Shown: one piece after another, positions 1 to 5,203 of the stretch
Numbering within the stretch: position 1 is the first letter of the stretch
Layout: the number at the start of each line of letters is the position of its first letter
Source: Clostridiales bacterium
Lineage (GTDB): Bacteria; Bacillota_A; Clostridia; Saccharofermentanales; Saccharofermentanaceae
Direction: 5' to 3'
Assembly (NCBI GenBank): GCA_017649745.1
Contig: JAGCGE010000204.1
Location: 1-12,588 of the forward strand
DNA length: 12,588 nt
Made by a program: the position numbers and the translations under genes
Notes under the pieces: generated by a model
What the model was told of the DNA's origin: nothing
The model's input: only the letters and a program-made list of their open reading frames with translations
Databases searched by the model: none

Positions 1-1195
1 GATTAGCCGCGACATCAGGTCTGCTTGCGGCATAAGTCTTGGGATTGAATACCGGACTATAATCCAGACCATTGATGACGAATCCTTCACTGGGAACAGG
101 AAGAGGCTGAGGCTTATCTGCTGCGAGATAGAAGTTAACAGTGTCTGCTACCGCACCCATACTATTGTAAAGGAAATCGCCGGGACAAGACTTACGTGCA
201 AACCATCTGTGAGCCGCGATGTTCTGCTGATCGGGCTTACCTGCTAAGAACTTATCTCCCTGCCACTTTACACAAGGAATTCCGTTTCTCCTGCAAATAT
301 CAACCATAAGAAGTACAAGGCTGTTGATTGCTTCGGCGGACATAGCCCATAAAGGCTCTCTTGTAACGTTTGCGATCTCGAAAGTAATAGCCTCGTGGTC
401 CATCATGGCTCCGGTAAGACCATTGACATTAAGATCTCCACCCGTAGTCCATGCACGGCAATCTTCGGGTACACCTTGAATGATGATACCTTTAGAATCG
501 ATAATGTAATGGGCAGATGCTCCTCTATTAGGATTCTGGAATGCTGCTGCCTGTGCTTCTGCCGTAGGATTACCTGCAATGCAGTGCGGGATTATTGTGA
601 ATTCATTAGGTTTCTTATTCGTCTGCCTTGGGTAAGTATTATTACCCGTCCACATAGCTTTGAGGGCTAATGGGCTGTCAGGCTTACGATTAGGATCTAT
701 TGGATGTTGTTTGTAACCCACGTCGTCTCCTTTCTTATCGTATTGCGTAAGATTATATTGGTTTACAACTCTCATGCAATTTTCAACATACTTCGGACCG
801 GTTGCATAGCCAGAAGTCCAAAGAGATTTCAAATATAATTCGGGATCGGTCTGCTTGCGAGCATCATCATATCTCGGATAGTTAATGAACTGAAAATATC
901 CACCAACTCCATTATACATGTCTGCAAATTCATACCACTGAGTTATTATAGGAACATACTGACCGTTAACCCACTCGTATGATGTATCGTAGAATACTCC
1001 AGAATTACAACTGACCCTTCCTGATTTGTACTTTAGACCAAAGTAGTTGTTATGCTGGGCTTTATTTGATTTGCCATAAGCAGACTCGATACACGCCTGG
1101 GCAATTATAGCCGAAGCAACTCCGTAGCCCGTGAAGTTTCTCCACGATGTAACATACGGCGCTATTAACGCTATAAAATCTTCCTGATAACCCAT
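1..1195 (-). CDS. Bifunctional endolysin (glucosaminidase + amidase), 3' end cut by window edge
   Basis: The frame is open from ATG 1195 to the left edge (398 codons), so the C-terminus is missing. Residues about 10-150 look like an endo-beta-N-acetylglucosaminidase (GH73/FlgJ-type): the probable catalytic Glu is E37 in ACIESAYGKS, followed by the family motif HNNYFGLK (48-55). Residues about 190-345 look like an Amidase_2/PGRP N-acetylmuramoyl-L-alanine amidase. Its zinc ligands are visible as H204 (IIPHCIAG), H329 (AAHRWF) and C337 (KSCPG); the 8-residue H-to-C spacing equals that of T7 lysozyme. After a Pro-rich linker, the motif VFNPKTYAASRPDVAAN begins; similar motifs occur in Firmicute surface proteins and may be part of a wall-binding region. 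The protein would cut both the glycan strand and the glycan-peptide bond once the holin opens the membrane. The start lies 1 nt after the preceding stop (TAA-T-ATG), with a GAGGTGG SD inside the upstream gene, so translation is probably coupled. Confidence 0.93.
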   Translation of the reverse strand, partial: MGYQEDFIALIAPYVTSWRNFTGYGVASAIIAQACIESAYGKSNKAQHNNYFGLKYKSGRVSCNSGVFYDTSYEWVNGQYVPIITQWYEFADMYNGVGGYFQFINYPRYDDARKQTDPELYLKSLWTSGYATGPKYVENCMRVVNQYNLTQYDKKGDDVGYKQHPIDPNRKPDSPLALKAMWTGNNTYPRQTNKKPNEFTIIPHCIAGNPTAEAQAAAFQNPNRGASAHYIIDSKGIIIQGVPEDCRAWTTGGDLNVNGLTGAMMDHEAITFEIANVTREPLWAMSAEAINSLVLLMVDICRRNGIPCVKWQGDKFLAGKPDQQNIAAHRWFARKSCPGDFLYNSMGAVADTVNFYLAADKPQPLPVPSEGFVINGLDYSPVFNPKTYAASRPDVAAN

Positions 1196-1196
1196 A

Positions 1197-1475
1197 TTAA
1201 AACCACCTCACAGTCGCTTCCTCATGCATACGATCGAGGAGTATCTGTTCTATAGGTTGCATTTCTTTTTCGCAGCCTGGGCAGGTATTTAAATCATAAC
1301 GACCCATGACTACATCCATAGCTTTAATCTTGTACTGGCAGGAAGTGCACTCAATGCCTGCGCCTAAAGGAGCTAGGACGTACTGCCATTTCGGGAGCCG
1401 GCTTGGTTTCCTCTGCAGGCTGTTCTTCAGGCTCTTCTTCGATCTGAATGTCCCCTTCCACTTCTCTTTCTCCAT
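1197..1475 (-). CDS. Small zinc-ribbon protein, overlapping the upstream gene in the +1 frame
   Basis: This 92-aa ORF reads from ATG 1475 to a TAA just before the endolysin start. A TTG at 1481 lies only 3 nt from the GGAGG at 1485-1489 and is less likely; the ATG is 9 nt from it. The C-terminal part has two CxxC knuckles, IECTSC and NTCPGC, 20 residues apart, which is a probable zinc ribbon. The first 35 or so residues are very basic and simply reflect +1 reading of the acidic Glu/Pro tail of the NlpC/P60-like gene. The two genes share 125 nt. It is therefore unclear whether the zinc ribbon is made alone from ATG 1475, made as a +1 frameshift fusion to the upstream protein, or was once fused and is now separated by an indel. 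Its stop abuts the endolysin ATG, so ribosomes reaching this stop would feed endolysin translation. The function is unknown; the family is not recognised beyond the zinc ribbon. Confidence 0.65.
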   Translation of the reverse strand: MEKEKWKGTFRSKKSLKNSLQRKPSRLPKWQYVLAPLGAGIECTSCQYKIKAMDVVMGRYDLNTCPGCEKEMQPIEQILLDRMHEEATVRWF

Positions 1476-1953
1476 CTTCAACTACCTCCGTCTCAACAGG
1501 AGCTTCTGCTACAGGCTCAACATACTGAACTTCGGGGAGCTTTCCATGAGAAACCCAGCCGTCAAGTATAGTCTCGCCAATACCGATTGCATCAGCAGCT
1601 ATAACCTTGCCGTTTCCTACAAATATCCCGAAACGATCTTTAAGGAATACAACTTCTCCGGGAAGTATGGTCGAGAAATCCTTGGAAATATCATCGCACA
1701 GGGCCGCTACTTCTCCGATCGTACGGCAATTATAGCCGGATATAGCAGAAAGCAGTCCGAATTCGTCATAAGCAAGAGTATCGTCAGATGCTAAGAATAT
1801 CAATTTGGTTCTCTTAACATTAAACGCGTTGTTGCTTGAGAAACGCATCTTGTTAGCCTGAGTAAGCTTCTCGCCTGTTCCGCCCTTTACGTAAAGCGTC
1901 TTTTCTGAAGCGATTGATCTCGCCTTATTGCAAATATCATTAGATGTCAGCAT
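1351..1953 (-). CDS. NlpC/P60-like protein lacking catalytic residues, acidic C-terminal tail
   Basis: This 200-aa protein is encoded between holin and endolysin. Residues 1-145 follow a phage/Firmicute NlpC/P60-like pattern: an N-terminal helix, YVKGGTGEKLT (21-31), a catalytic-loop region ASDDTLAYDEFGLL (55-68), GEVVFLKDRFGIFVGNG (99-115) and a closing HGKLP (136-140). In active relatives the loop is a FDC-type motif and the strand a GHxGIYxG-type motif. Here the Cys position is E64 and the His position is R107, so the protein is predicted to be catalytically dead. It may bind peptidoglycan, act as a structural piece, or regulate lysis. Residues about 146-186 are a Glu/Pro/Val-rich acidic linker that ends abruptly in a basic stretch (VRPSSFRRRH), as expected if the frame switches near 1360-1385 (see the zinc-ribbon ORF). 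The start overlaps the holin end by 14 nt and has a perfect GGAGGT 5 nt upstream. The fold call comes from pattern memory; the loss of Cys/His is seen directly once that alignment is accepted. Confidence 0.75.
   Translation of the reverse strand: MLTSNDICNKARSIASEKTLYVKGGTGEKLTQANKMRFSSNNAFNVKRTKLIFLASDDTLAYDEFGLLSAISGYNCRTIGEVAALCDDISKDFSTILPGEVVFLKDRFGIFVGNGKVIAADAIGIGETILDGWVSHGKLPEVQYVEPVAEAPVETEVVEDGEREVEGDIQIEEEPEEQPAEETKPAPEMAVRPSSFRRRH
1485..1489 (-). promoter_or_regulatory. Internal Shine-Dalgarno deciding the zinc-ribbon ORF start
   Basis: GGAGG (minus strand) lies inside the coding sequence of the NlpC/P60-like gene, 9 nt before ATG 1475 and 3 nt before TTG 1481. The spacing favours the ATG. 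The local sequence is rich in GAG/GAA codons, so the motif could arise by chance. Confidence 0.45.
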
Positions 1954-2206
1954 CTTCTACCTCCTCTAAAAGCTCTTCCGGTACGTCTTCATCAAGCTTA
2001 TCTTCCAGAAACTTCCTTTCATTGTATTTCTTGGTAGAAACACCGAGTATAGCTCCAAGAAGAGTATCGATGGCCATGATTGTTCCTGCAATTGCTTCGC
2101 CGTAAGGGAGTCCCCAGATACCAGCAATCGTAATATAGAATACCGCCAGAGCGGGCAATACTATCTGAGCGATAAACTTTAAAATATCATAAACCTTATT
2201 CGGCAT
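1940..2206 (-). CDS. Phage holin, two transmembrane segments
   Basis: This 88-aa membrane protein resembles the phi-LC3/Hol44-type holins of Firmicute phages: an opening like MPNKVYDILKFIAQIVLPAL, then IWGLPYGEAIAGTIMAIDT and LLGAILGVSTKKYN. Two hydrophobic segments span about residues 10-30 and 37-57, separated by a short turn with the conserved WGLP. A strongly acidic cytoplasmic-type tail follows (Glu/Asp-rich, 65-88). It would form membrane lesions that let the downstream endolysin reach the wall. The start is ATG 2206 with an AAGGAG SD, which lies within the tail of the split upstream gene. The end overlaps the NlpC/P60-like gene by 14 nt. The neighbouring endolysin supports the call. 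Confidence 0.9.
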   Translation of the reverse strand: MPNKVYDILKFIAQIVLPALAVFYITIAGIWGLPYGEAIAGTIMAIDTLLGAILGVSTKKYNERKFLEDKLDEDVPEELLEEVEDADI

Positions 2207-2208
2207 AA

Positions 2209-2304
2209 TTATTTCTCCTTTCCTTTAATTGGTAAATCGTCAATGGCTTTCATCATAGCATCACCAGAGCCATTTCCTCCGGCATTATGATATGGTTGCC
2301 ATAG
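2209..2304 (-). pseudogene. In-frame C-terminal tail beyond the premature TAA
   Basis: Directly after the TAA at 2305-2307 the same frame runs open for 31 codons to its own TAA at 2209-2211, 2 nt before the holin ATG. It reads LWQPYHNAGGNGSGDAMM and then KAIDDLPIKGKEK. The GGNG and LPI/LPT elements are the tail pattern remembered for intact members of this holin-neighbour family. With the tail included the gene would have a normal, tight junction with the holin; without it there is a roughly 100-nt gap, the second longest in this compact operon. It is interpreted as the severed end of the upstream gene, by nonsense mutation, readthrough signal or sequence error. Confidence 0.65.
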
Positions 2305-2601
2305 TTATTTTCTGAAGTCCTCACGTTCATCTACTGAGATACTCCCACGTTTCAAATATGATTCTCCGACGTGTATTATTCGATCGTATGCCAGACCCAT
2401 GCAGAGATCTGACACCTCTTCTAAACGTCCTTCGATCTTCTCGAAATTCTTTTCGTGGTTCTTCTGTATCTCAATACAAGAAGTATAATTCTGGGTTTTC
2501 TTATTATCGTGTCTCGTGATTAGAAATTGCACGAAACCAAATAACCCAGATATGACAACGCCAATTACTGACGATGTCAGGATTATTGTCATATATTCCA
2601 T
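2305..2601 (-). CDS. One-TM coiled-coil lysis-cassette protein, apparently truncated by an in-frame TAA
   Basis: This 98-aa protein has an N-terminal membrane anchor (about residues 4-28), a charged coiled-coil-like segment (33-65) and then AYDRIIHVGESYLKRGSIS. Small proteins of this build sit beside holins in many Firmicute phages, where the C-terminal end usually continues with an aromatic/Pro stretch and a GGNG motif. Here translation stops after DFRK, yet the same frame continues past the TAA with exactly that kind of tail (see 2209-2304). The expected residue at the stop is Tyr (TAT/TAC), one base from TAA. The start is ATG 2601 with AGGAGG 8 nt upstream. It may be an accessory holin, antiholin or membrane linker, but the sequence gives no decisive sign. 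The product may be a truncated, possibly inactive protein. Confidence 0.75.
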   Translation of the reverse strand: MEYMTIILTSSVIGVVISGLFGFVQFLITRHDNKKTQNYTSCIEIQKNHEKNFEKIEGRLEEVSDLCMGLAYDRIIHVGESYLKRGSISVDEREDFRK

Positions 2602-2624
2602 TTTGGAATCCTCCTAAATATCAA

Positions 2625-3035
2625 TCACCATAATTTTGTGTCACCAGGGGCTCGTTCGGTAAACGAAATGATTGGAAGTAACGATTCATCACCGTAATGT
2701 ATCGCTTGATGCGTGTTGAAACTCACGCAAATTAAGTTCTCGGGATCAAATAAGGCCGGACTTCTGTCCAAAATATCTTCCTCGGTTATTGGGTTGATAT
2801 GATGGACATATATCCGGTCATGAATCTCATACCCTTCCACACCTAAATCGCATCCATTATCGCGGATGATGACGTGGTTACGTGCTCTACGCCAATCTGG
2901 TGATGTATAATATGCCTGGTTCAAATATCGGTGAGATCCGAATGTTTCTTCGGCAACTATACCAGATTGCTTCAAATATCTGTAACGTTCTTCAAAGGTT
3001 GGAAGGGTAATGAGTTCAGAATAAGAAAGGATCAA
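2625..3035 (-). CDS. HNH-endonuclease-like phage protein (TTG start)
   Basis: This 136-aa protein has an HNH-type core: VHHINPI (77-83, with H78/H79 and N81), DPENLI (97-102, N100) and NTHQAIHYG (107-115, with H109 and H113). This is the beta-beta-alpha metal arrangement of HNH nucleases, without the usual CxxC zinc knuckles. The N-terminal LPTFEERYRYLK and DNGCDLG segments are recalled from a widespread phage family. The start must be TTG at 3035: a stop (TAA) lies immediately upstream in frame, and the TTGA overlaps the stop of the preceding gene, pointing to coupled translation. HNH proteins in phages often help DNA packaging beside terminase; here it sits between structural and lysis genes, so its role is open. 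Confidence 0.8.
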   Translation of the reverse strand: MILSYSELITLPTFEERYRYLKQSGIVAEETFGSHRYLNQAYYTSPDWRRARNHVIIRDNGCDLGVEGYEIHDRIYVHHINPITEEDILDRSPALFDPENLICVSFNTHQAIHYGDESLLPIISFTERAPGDTKLW

Positions 3036-3457
3036 TTACGCTCGAGTTCTTCGATACATTCCATGATGTAACGTCTTTCCTGCTCGTTCTGAGCAGTCTT
3101 AAGCTTACGCTCAAGTTTATCAATCATTTCTTCTTTTTCACTATGACGGCTGTAGCTATCACGGCTTCTGCCCTGACGATAACTCATATCATCATAGCTG
3201 TTGTACGAAGAATCATAAGAATCTCTGTACATGGGATAACGACTTGTCATTCTCCTGGTAGAATATCCACGATTGGACATAGCATAAGACTGATCGTCAT
3301 CGCCGTATTCCTTCATGGCACAGATAGTCTCAATGTCTTTGAGAATATCAACGGCTTCACCGAGTGTCTTTATTTCTGTAGGAGAGACATCGCCCTTGGT
3401 GGTGACTTTGGTAATTTCTTTTTCAAGGAGTTCCTTGAGATTGTACAATGCATCCAT
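3032..3457 (-). CDS. Conserved phage protein, coiled-coil ends with Tyr/Ser/Arg-rich middle
   Basis: This 141-aa protein has three parts. Residues 1-50 are helical (NLKELLEKEITKV, then LGEAVDILKDIETICAMK). Residues about 52-105 are low complexity, rich in Tyr, Ser, Arg and Asp (for example RMTSRYPMYRDSYDSSYNSY). Residues 106-141 are a charged coiled coil (KEEMIDKLERKLKTAQNEQE). The N-terminal helix pattern recurs in structural regions of gut Firmicute phages, but no function is known to me. A GGAGG SD precedes ATG 3457, and the stop overlaps the TTG start of the HNH gene. The disordered middle part could mediate multivalent contacts; that is inference. Confidence 0.8.
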   Translation of the reverse strand: MDALYNLKELLEKEITKVTTKGDVSPTEIKTLGEAVDILKDIETICAMKEYGDDDQSYAMSNRGYSTRRMTSRYPMYRDSYDSSYNSYDDMSYRQGRSRDSYSRHSEKEEMIDKLERKLKTAQNEQERRYIMECIEELERN

Positions 3458-3470
3458 TTTCTATCCCTCC

Positions 3471-3926
3471 TTAAGCGATGCGTGTAATCAAGAGATTTGC
3501 GTTCTGAACATTGATCTGGGGACCGGGATCAGCAGGAGTAGCTCCTTCTGATACGTTCTCTATAGAAATGTTGAAGCAGCATCCCTTAGGGACGTCAATG
3601 ATTGCAGGACTGGTAACATTGAAATAGTTCTCCACGGCTGCAGGAGTTACTATAGCTTTGCTAGTTTCGATAGGCTCTCCACTAATAGCGATTGCTACAG
3701 CAATAGGACCCACAGTACCGCCTGTAGGAACGGCAATATTACCATTGAAAGTTACCTGATAGCGCGCGTAGCAGGCATTAGGATTATTTACAATACCACG
3801 GAGTGTTACAATTCCGCTTTCATTTCTGTGATACACATAACCCTTATTGCAACGAATAGAGTCATTGAATATCACGGGCTGATTTACATTTACAGCCTGA
3901 ATAGGATTATAGGTAAACTCTGCCAT
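3471..3926 (-). CDS. Beta-rich phage structural protein, TNF-like/jelly-roll style
   Basis: This 151-aa protein has almost no charged helix. It alternates strands and turns: GYVYHRNESGIVTLRGIVNN, YQVTFNGNIAVPTGGTVGP, ISGEPI, then FNVTSPAIIDVPKGCCFN and ending INVQNANLLITRIA. That pattern resembles trimeric TNF-like/C1q-like or BclA C-terminal jelly rolls, and similar proteins are frequent next to the Gly-rich gene in gut phages. It probably decorates the virion (capsid or tail). The CC pair at about residue 120 and other Cys (near 25 and 52) might link subunits. The start is ATG 3926 with GGAGG 7 nt or so upstream; the gene is 12 nt downstream of the Gly-rich gene. The fold is inferred by eye only. 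Confidence 0.8.
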   Translation of the reverse strand: MAEFTYNPIQAVNVNQPVIFNDSIRCNKGYVYHRNESGIVTLRGIVNNPNACYARYQVTFNGNIAVPTGGTVGPIAVAIAISGEPIETSKAIVTPAAVENYFNVTSPAIIDVPKGCCFNISIENVSEGATPADPGPQINVQNANLLITRIA

Positions 3927-3938
3927 GGTTAACCCTCC

Positions 3939-4667
3939 TTAAGCTCCACAACCGCAGCCATATCCGAAGTTCTGACAGCAGTTGGGATTAGAAACGGTAT
4001 AAGCGGGGACAGGTGTAGGATTCAGATACTGTTCAAGAGCGACTGTCTGAGCTGCATTATCAGCAAGGATACGTGCAGTCTGAGCGCCCTGAGAAGCTGC
4101 GAGATTAGCCATAGTAAGCTGTCTCTCAAGATCCGCAATCTTCTCGTTCTTAGCATCGATCTTATCAGAGCAAAGCTGATCGATGATTCTCTGAACGCCA
4201 GCATTCTGATTGACAATAACATCACGGATACCATCCGATACAGCAGCTCTGTCGGCACATGCTTCTCTTGCGATGTCAGATCCAAGATTAGCAAGTCCGA
4301 GTCTGTTTTCACAGCAGCAGTTGTTGAACTGAGTCTGCATATCGAACATGGTCTGCATGTTGGCAAGCTGCCTGGAGTTTGCTCCCTGTTCAACTCCTGC
4401 AAAACCTGTAGCGACAGCATTCTGGAGATTTGAGATACCATCATTGATCATCTGGTCTCTGAAACCGCCGTTGATCTGGTTAGACTGATTCATCCAGGGA
4501 TAGATCTCGCCAGATCCGCCACCGAAGCCACCCCACCCGTTATTGCCCATGAGAGCAAACAGAAAAAGAATGACCCACCATCCGTCGCCACCGAAACCTG
4601 AGTTTCCGAATCCGCCGGTAGGTGCTACAGGCATAATCATGCCATTTCCGTTTTCAGTTAAAGACAT
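3939..4667 (-). CDS. Conserved Gly-rich phage protein with hydrophobic segment and Cys clusters
   Basis: This 242-aa protein belongs, from memory, to a family very common in gut Firmicute phages but without known function. Residues 1-28 are Gly/Pro-rich (MPVAPTGGFGNSGFGG). Residues 30-41 form a short hydrophobic segment (WWVILFLFALMG), followed by a Gly-rich loop. The rest is a long helical region: NDGISNLQNAVATGFAGVEQ, FNNCCCENRL (CCC 117-119), REACADRAAVSDGIRDVI and a coiled coil at about 170-212. The tail ends NPNCCQNFGYGCGCGA. Cys at 117-119, 137, 166, 230, 231, 238 and 240 suggest metal binding or crosslinking. A membrane-inserting virion protein (ejection/pore type) is a possible role. 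The ATG has a perfect AAGGAGG SD and follows the longest non-coding gap in the window. Confidence 0.85.
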   Translation of the reverse strand: MSLTENGNGMIMPVAPTGGFGNSGFGGDGWWVILFLFALMGNNGWGGFGGGSGEIYPWMNQSNQINGGFRDQMINDGISNLQNAVATGFAGVEQGANSRQLANMQTMFDMQTQFNNCCCENRLGLANLGSDIAREACADRAAVSDGIRDVIVNQNAGVQRIIDQLCSDKIDAKNEKIADLERQLTMANLAASQGAQTARILADNAAQTVALEQYLNPTPVPAYTVSNPNCCQNFGYGCGCGA

Positions 4668-4784
4668 ATTAATGTCCTCCTTAAAAATATAAATTTGGTT
4701 GATAGGTTACTTATACTCAAAAAGTTCTTACGCGCGATTCAAACTTCTTGGTATCGGATTAGTGTCTCCTTTCCTATCAAAATA
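4668..4784. other. 117-nt gap with orphan Shine-Dalgarno and a possible ORF remnant
   Basis: This is the largest untranslated stretch in an otherwise seamless operon. On the minus strand a strong SD (GGAAAGGAG, 4766-4774) follows the 49-aa gene, but no ATG, GTG or TTG comes at the right distance. One frame after it reads SDTKKFESRVRTF and then stops, which looks like the beginning of a small phage gene that has lost its start and body. The left end carries the SD of the Gly-rich gene. No clear hairpin terminator or promoter pair was found by eye. Confidence 0.4.
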
Positions 4785-4934
4785 TCAATCTTCAGCAGTC
4801 ACTACGGTCCCTTCTTCAAGGATTATGTAGCCGTCAGCTTCGATGATAGACCTTACCTGATCCTGAAGTCTCTTAGGAACGGTAAAGAAATTCTTTCCAT
4901 CTTTCTCACAAGATGTAGCATAGATTCTTGCCAT
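4785..4934 (-). CDS. Small hypothetical protein (49 aa)
   Basis: The ORF encodes MARIYATSCEKDGKNFFTVP and then KRLQDQVRSIIEADGYIILE, ending EEGTVVTAED. It starts at ATG 4934, with a GGAGG 8 nt upstream inside the end of the previous gene, 3 nt after that gene's TAA and in the same frame. It stops at TGA 4785-4787. The composition is normal for a folded alpha/beta mini-protein. The tight spacing and SD support translation. The function is not recognised. Confidence 0.7.
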   Translation of the reverse strand: MARIYATSCEKDGKNFFTVPKRLQDQVRSIIEADGYIILEEGTVVTAED

Positions 4935-4937
4935 GAT

Positions 4938-5192
4938 TTATTCCTCCATGATCAGTTCATAAACCTCTTCGAGAGCGGTTCTTACGTCTGCTATATCGTC
5001 CGCATTTTCAAGTGAGGCCTCGAAAGTTTCCTCAATGCCGGTACGATTATCAGAAATATCATTACTCTGAACAGAATCGGTATGCCTTATACCAGCTTTA
5101 TCATAGTCATTATAGGTATCTTTCTTTGACTGAGCTGAGATAAAGGAATTTACCAACTTTTCAAGATTAGCAAGTCTTTCTTCTAAATCCAT
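4938..5192 (-). CDS. Small acidic coiled-coil protein downstream of tail fibre
   Basis: This 84-aa protein starts with a heptad-like helix (MDLEERLANLEKLVNSFISA), then a polar Asp/Ser/Asn-rich linker (25-50) and an acidic helical end (ADDIADVRTALEEVYELIME). The ATG has AAGGAGG at good spacing, 11 nt after the 779-aa fibre gene. Small coiled-coil proteins directly after fibre genes can be fibre chaperones or trimerisation partners, as known in other phages; here this is only suggested by position. The family is not recognised. Confidence 0.75.
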   Translation of the reverse strand: MDLEERLANLEKLVNSFISAQSKKDTYNDYDKAGIRHTDSVQSNDISDNRTGIEETFEASLENADDIADVRTALEEVYELIMEE

Positions 5193-5203
5193 ATCGTCCT
5201 CCT

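Noticed and set aside
1306..1794. 162-aa open frame on the plus strand
   Set aside because: It lies antisense to the NlpC/P60-like gene, has no good SD, and its translation shows no motif; every supported gene is on the minus strand.
2209..2601. Alternative genetic code (TAA read as an amino acid)
   Set aside because: TAA is used as a normal stop in several genes here (holin, zinc ribbon, large fibre neighbours), and no other gene shows in-frame stops, so a genome-wide recoding is not supported.
4022..4444. 140-aa minus-strand frame inside the Gly-rich gene
   Set aside because: Out-of-frame Leu/Ser/Arg-rich shadow of a well-supported coding frame.
4668..4784. Promoter or rho-independent terminator in the largest gap
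   Set aside because: TTGAGT and TATATT-like hexamers occur but with a wrong spacing, and no stem with a U-run was seen.
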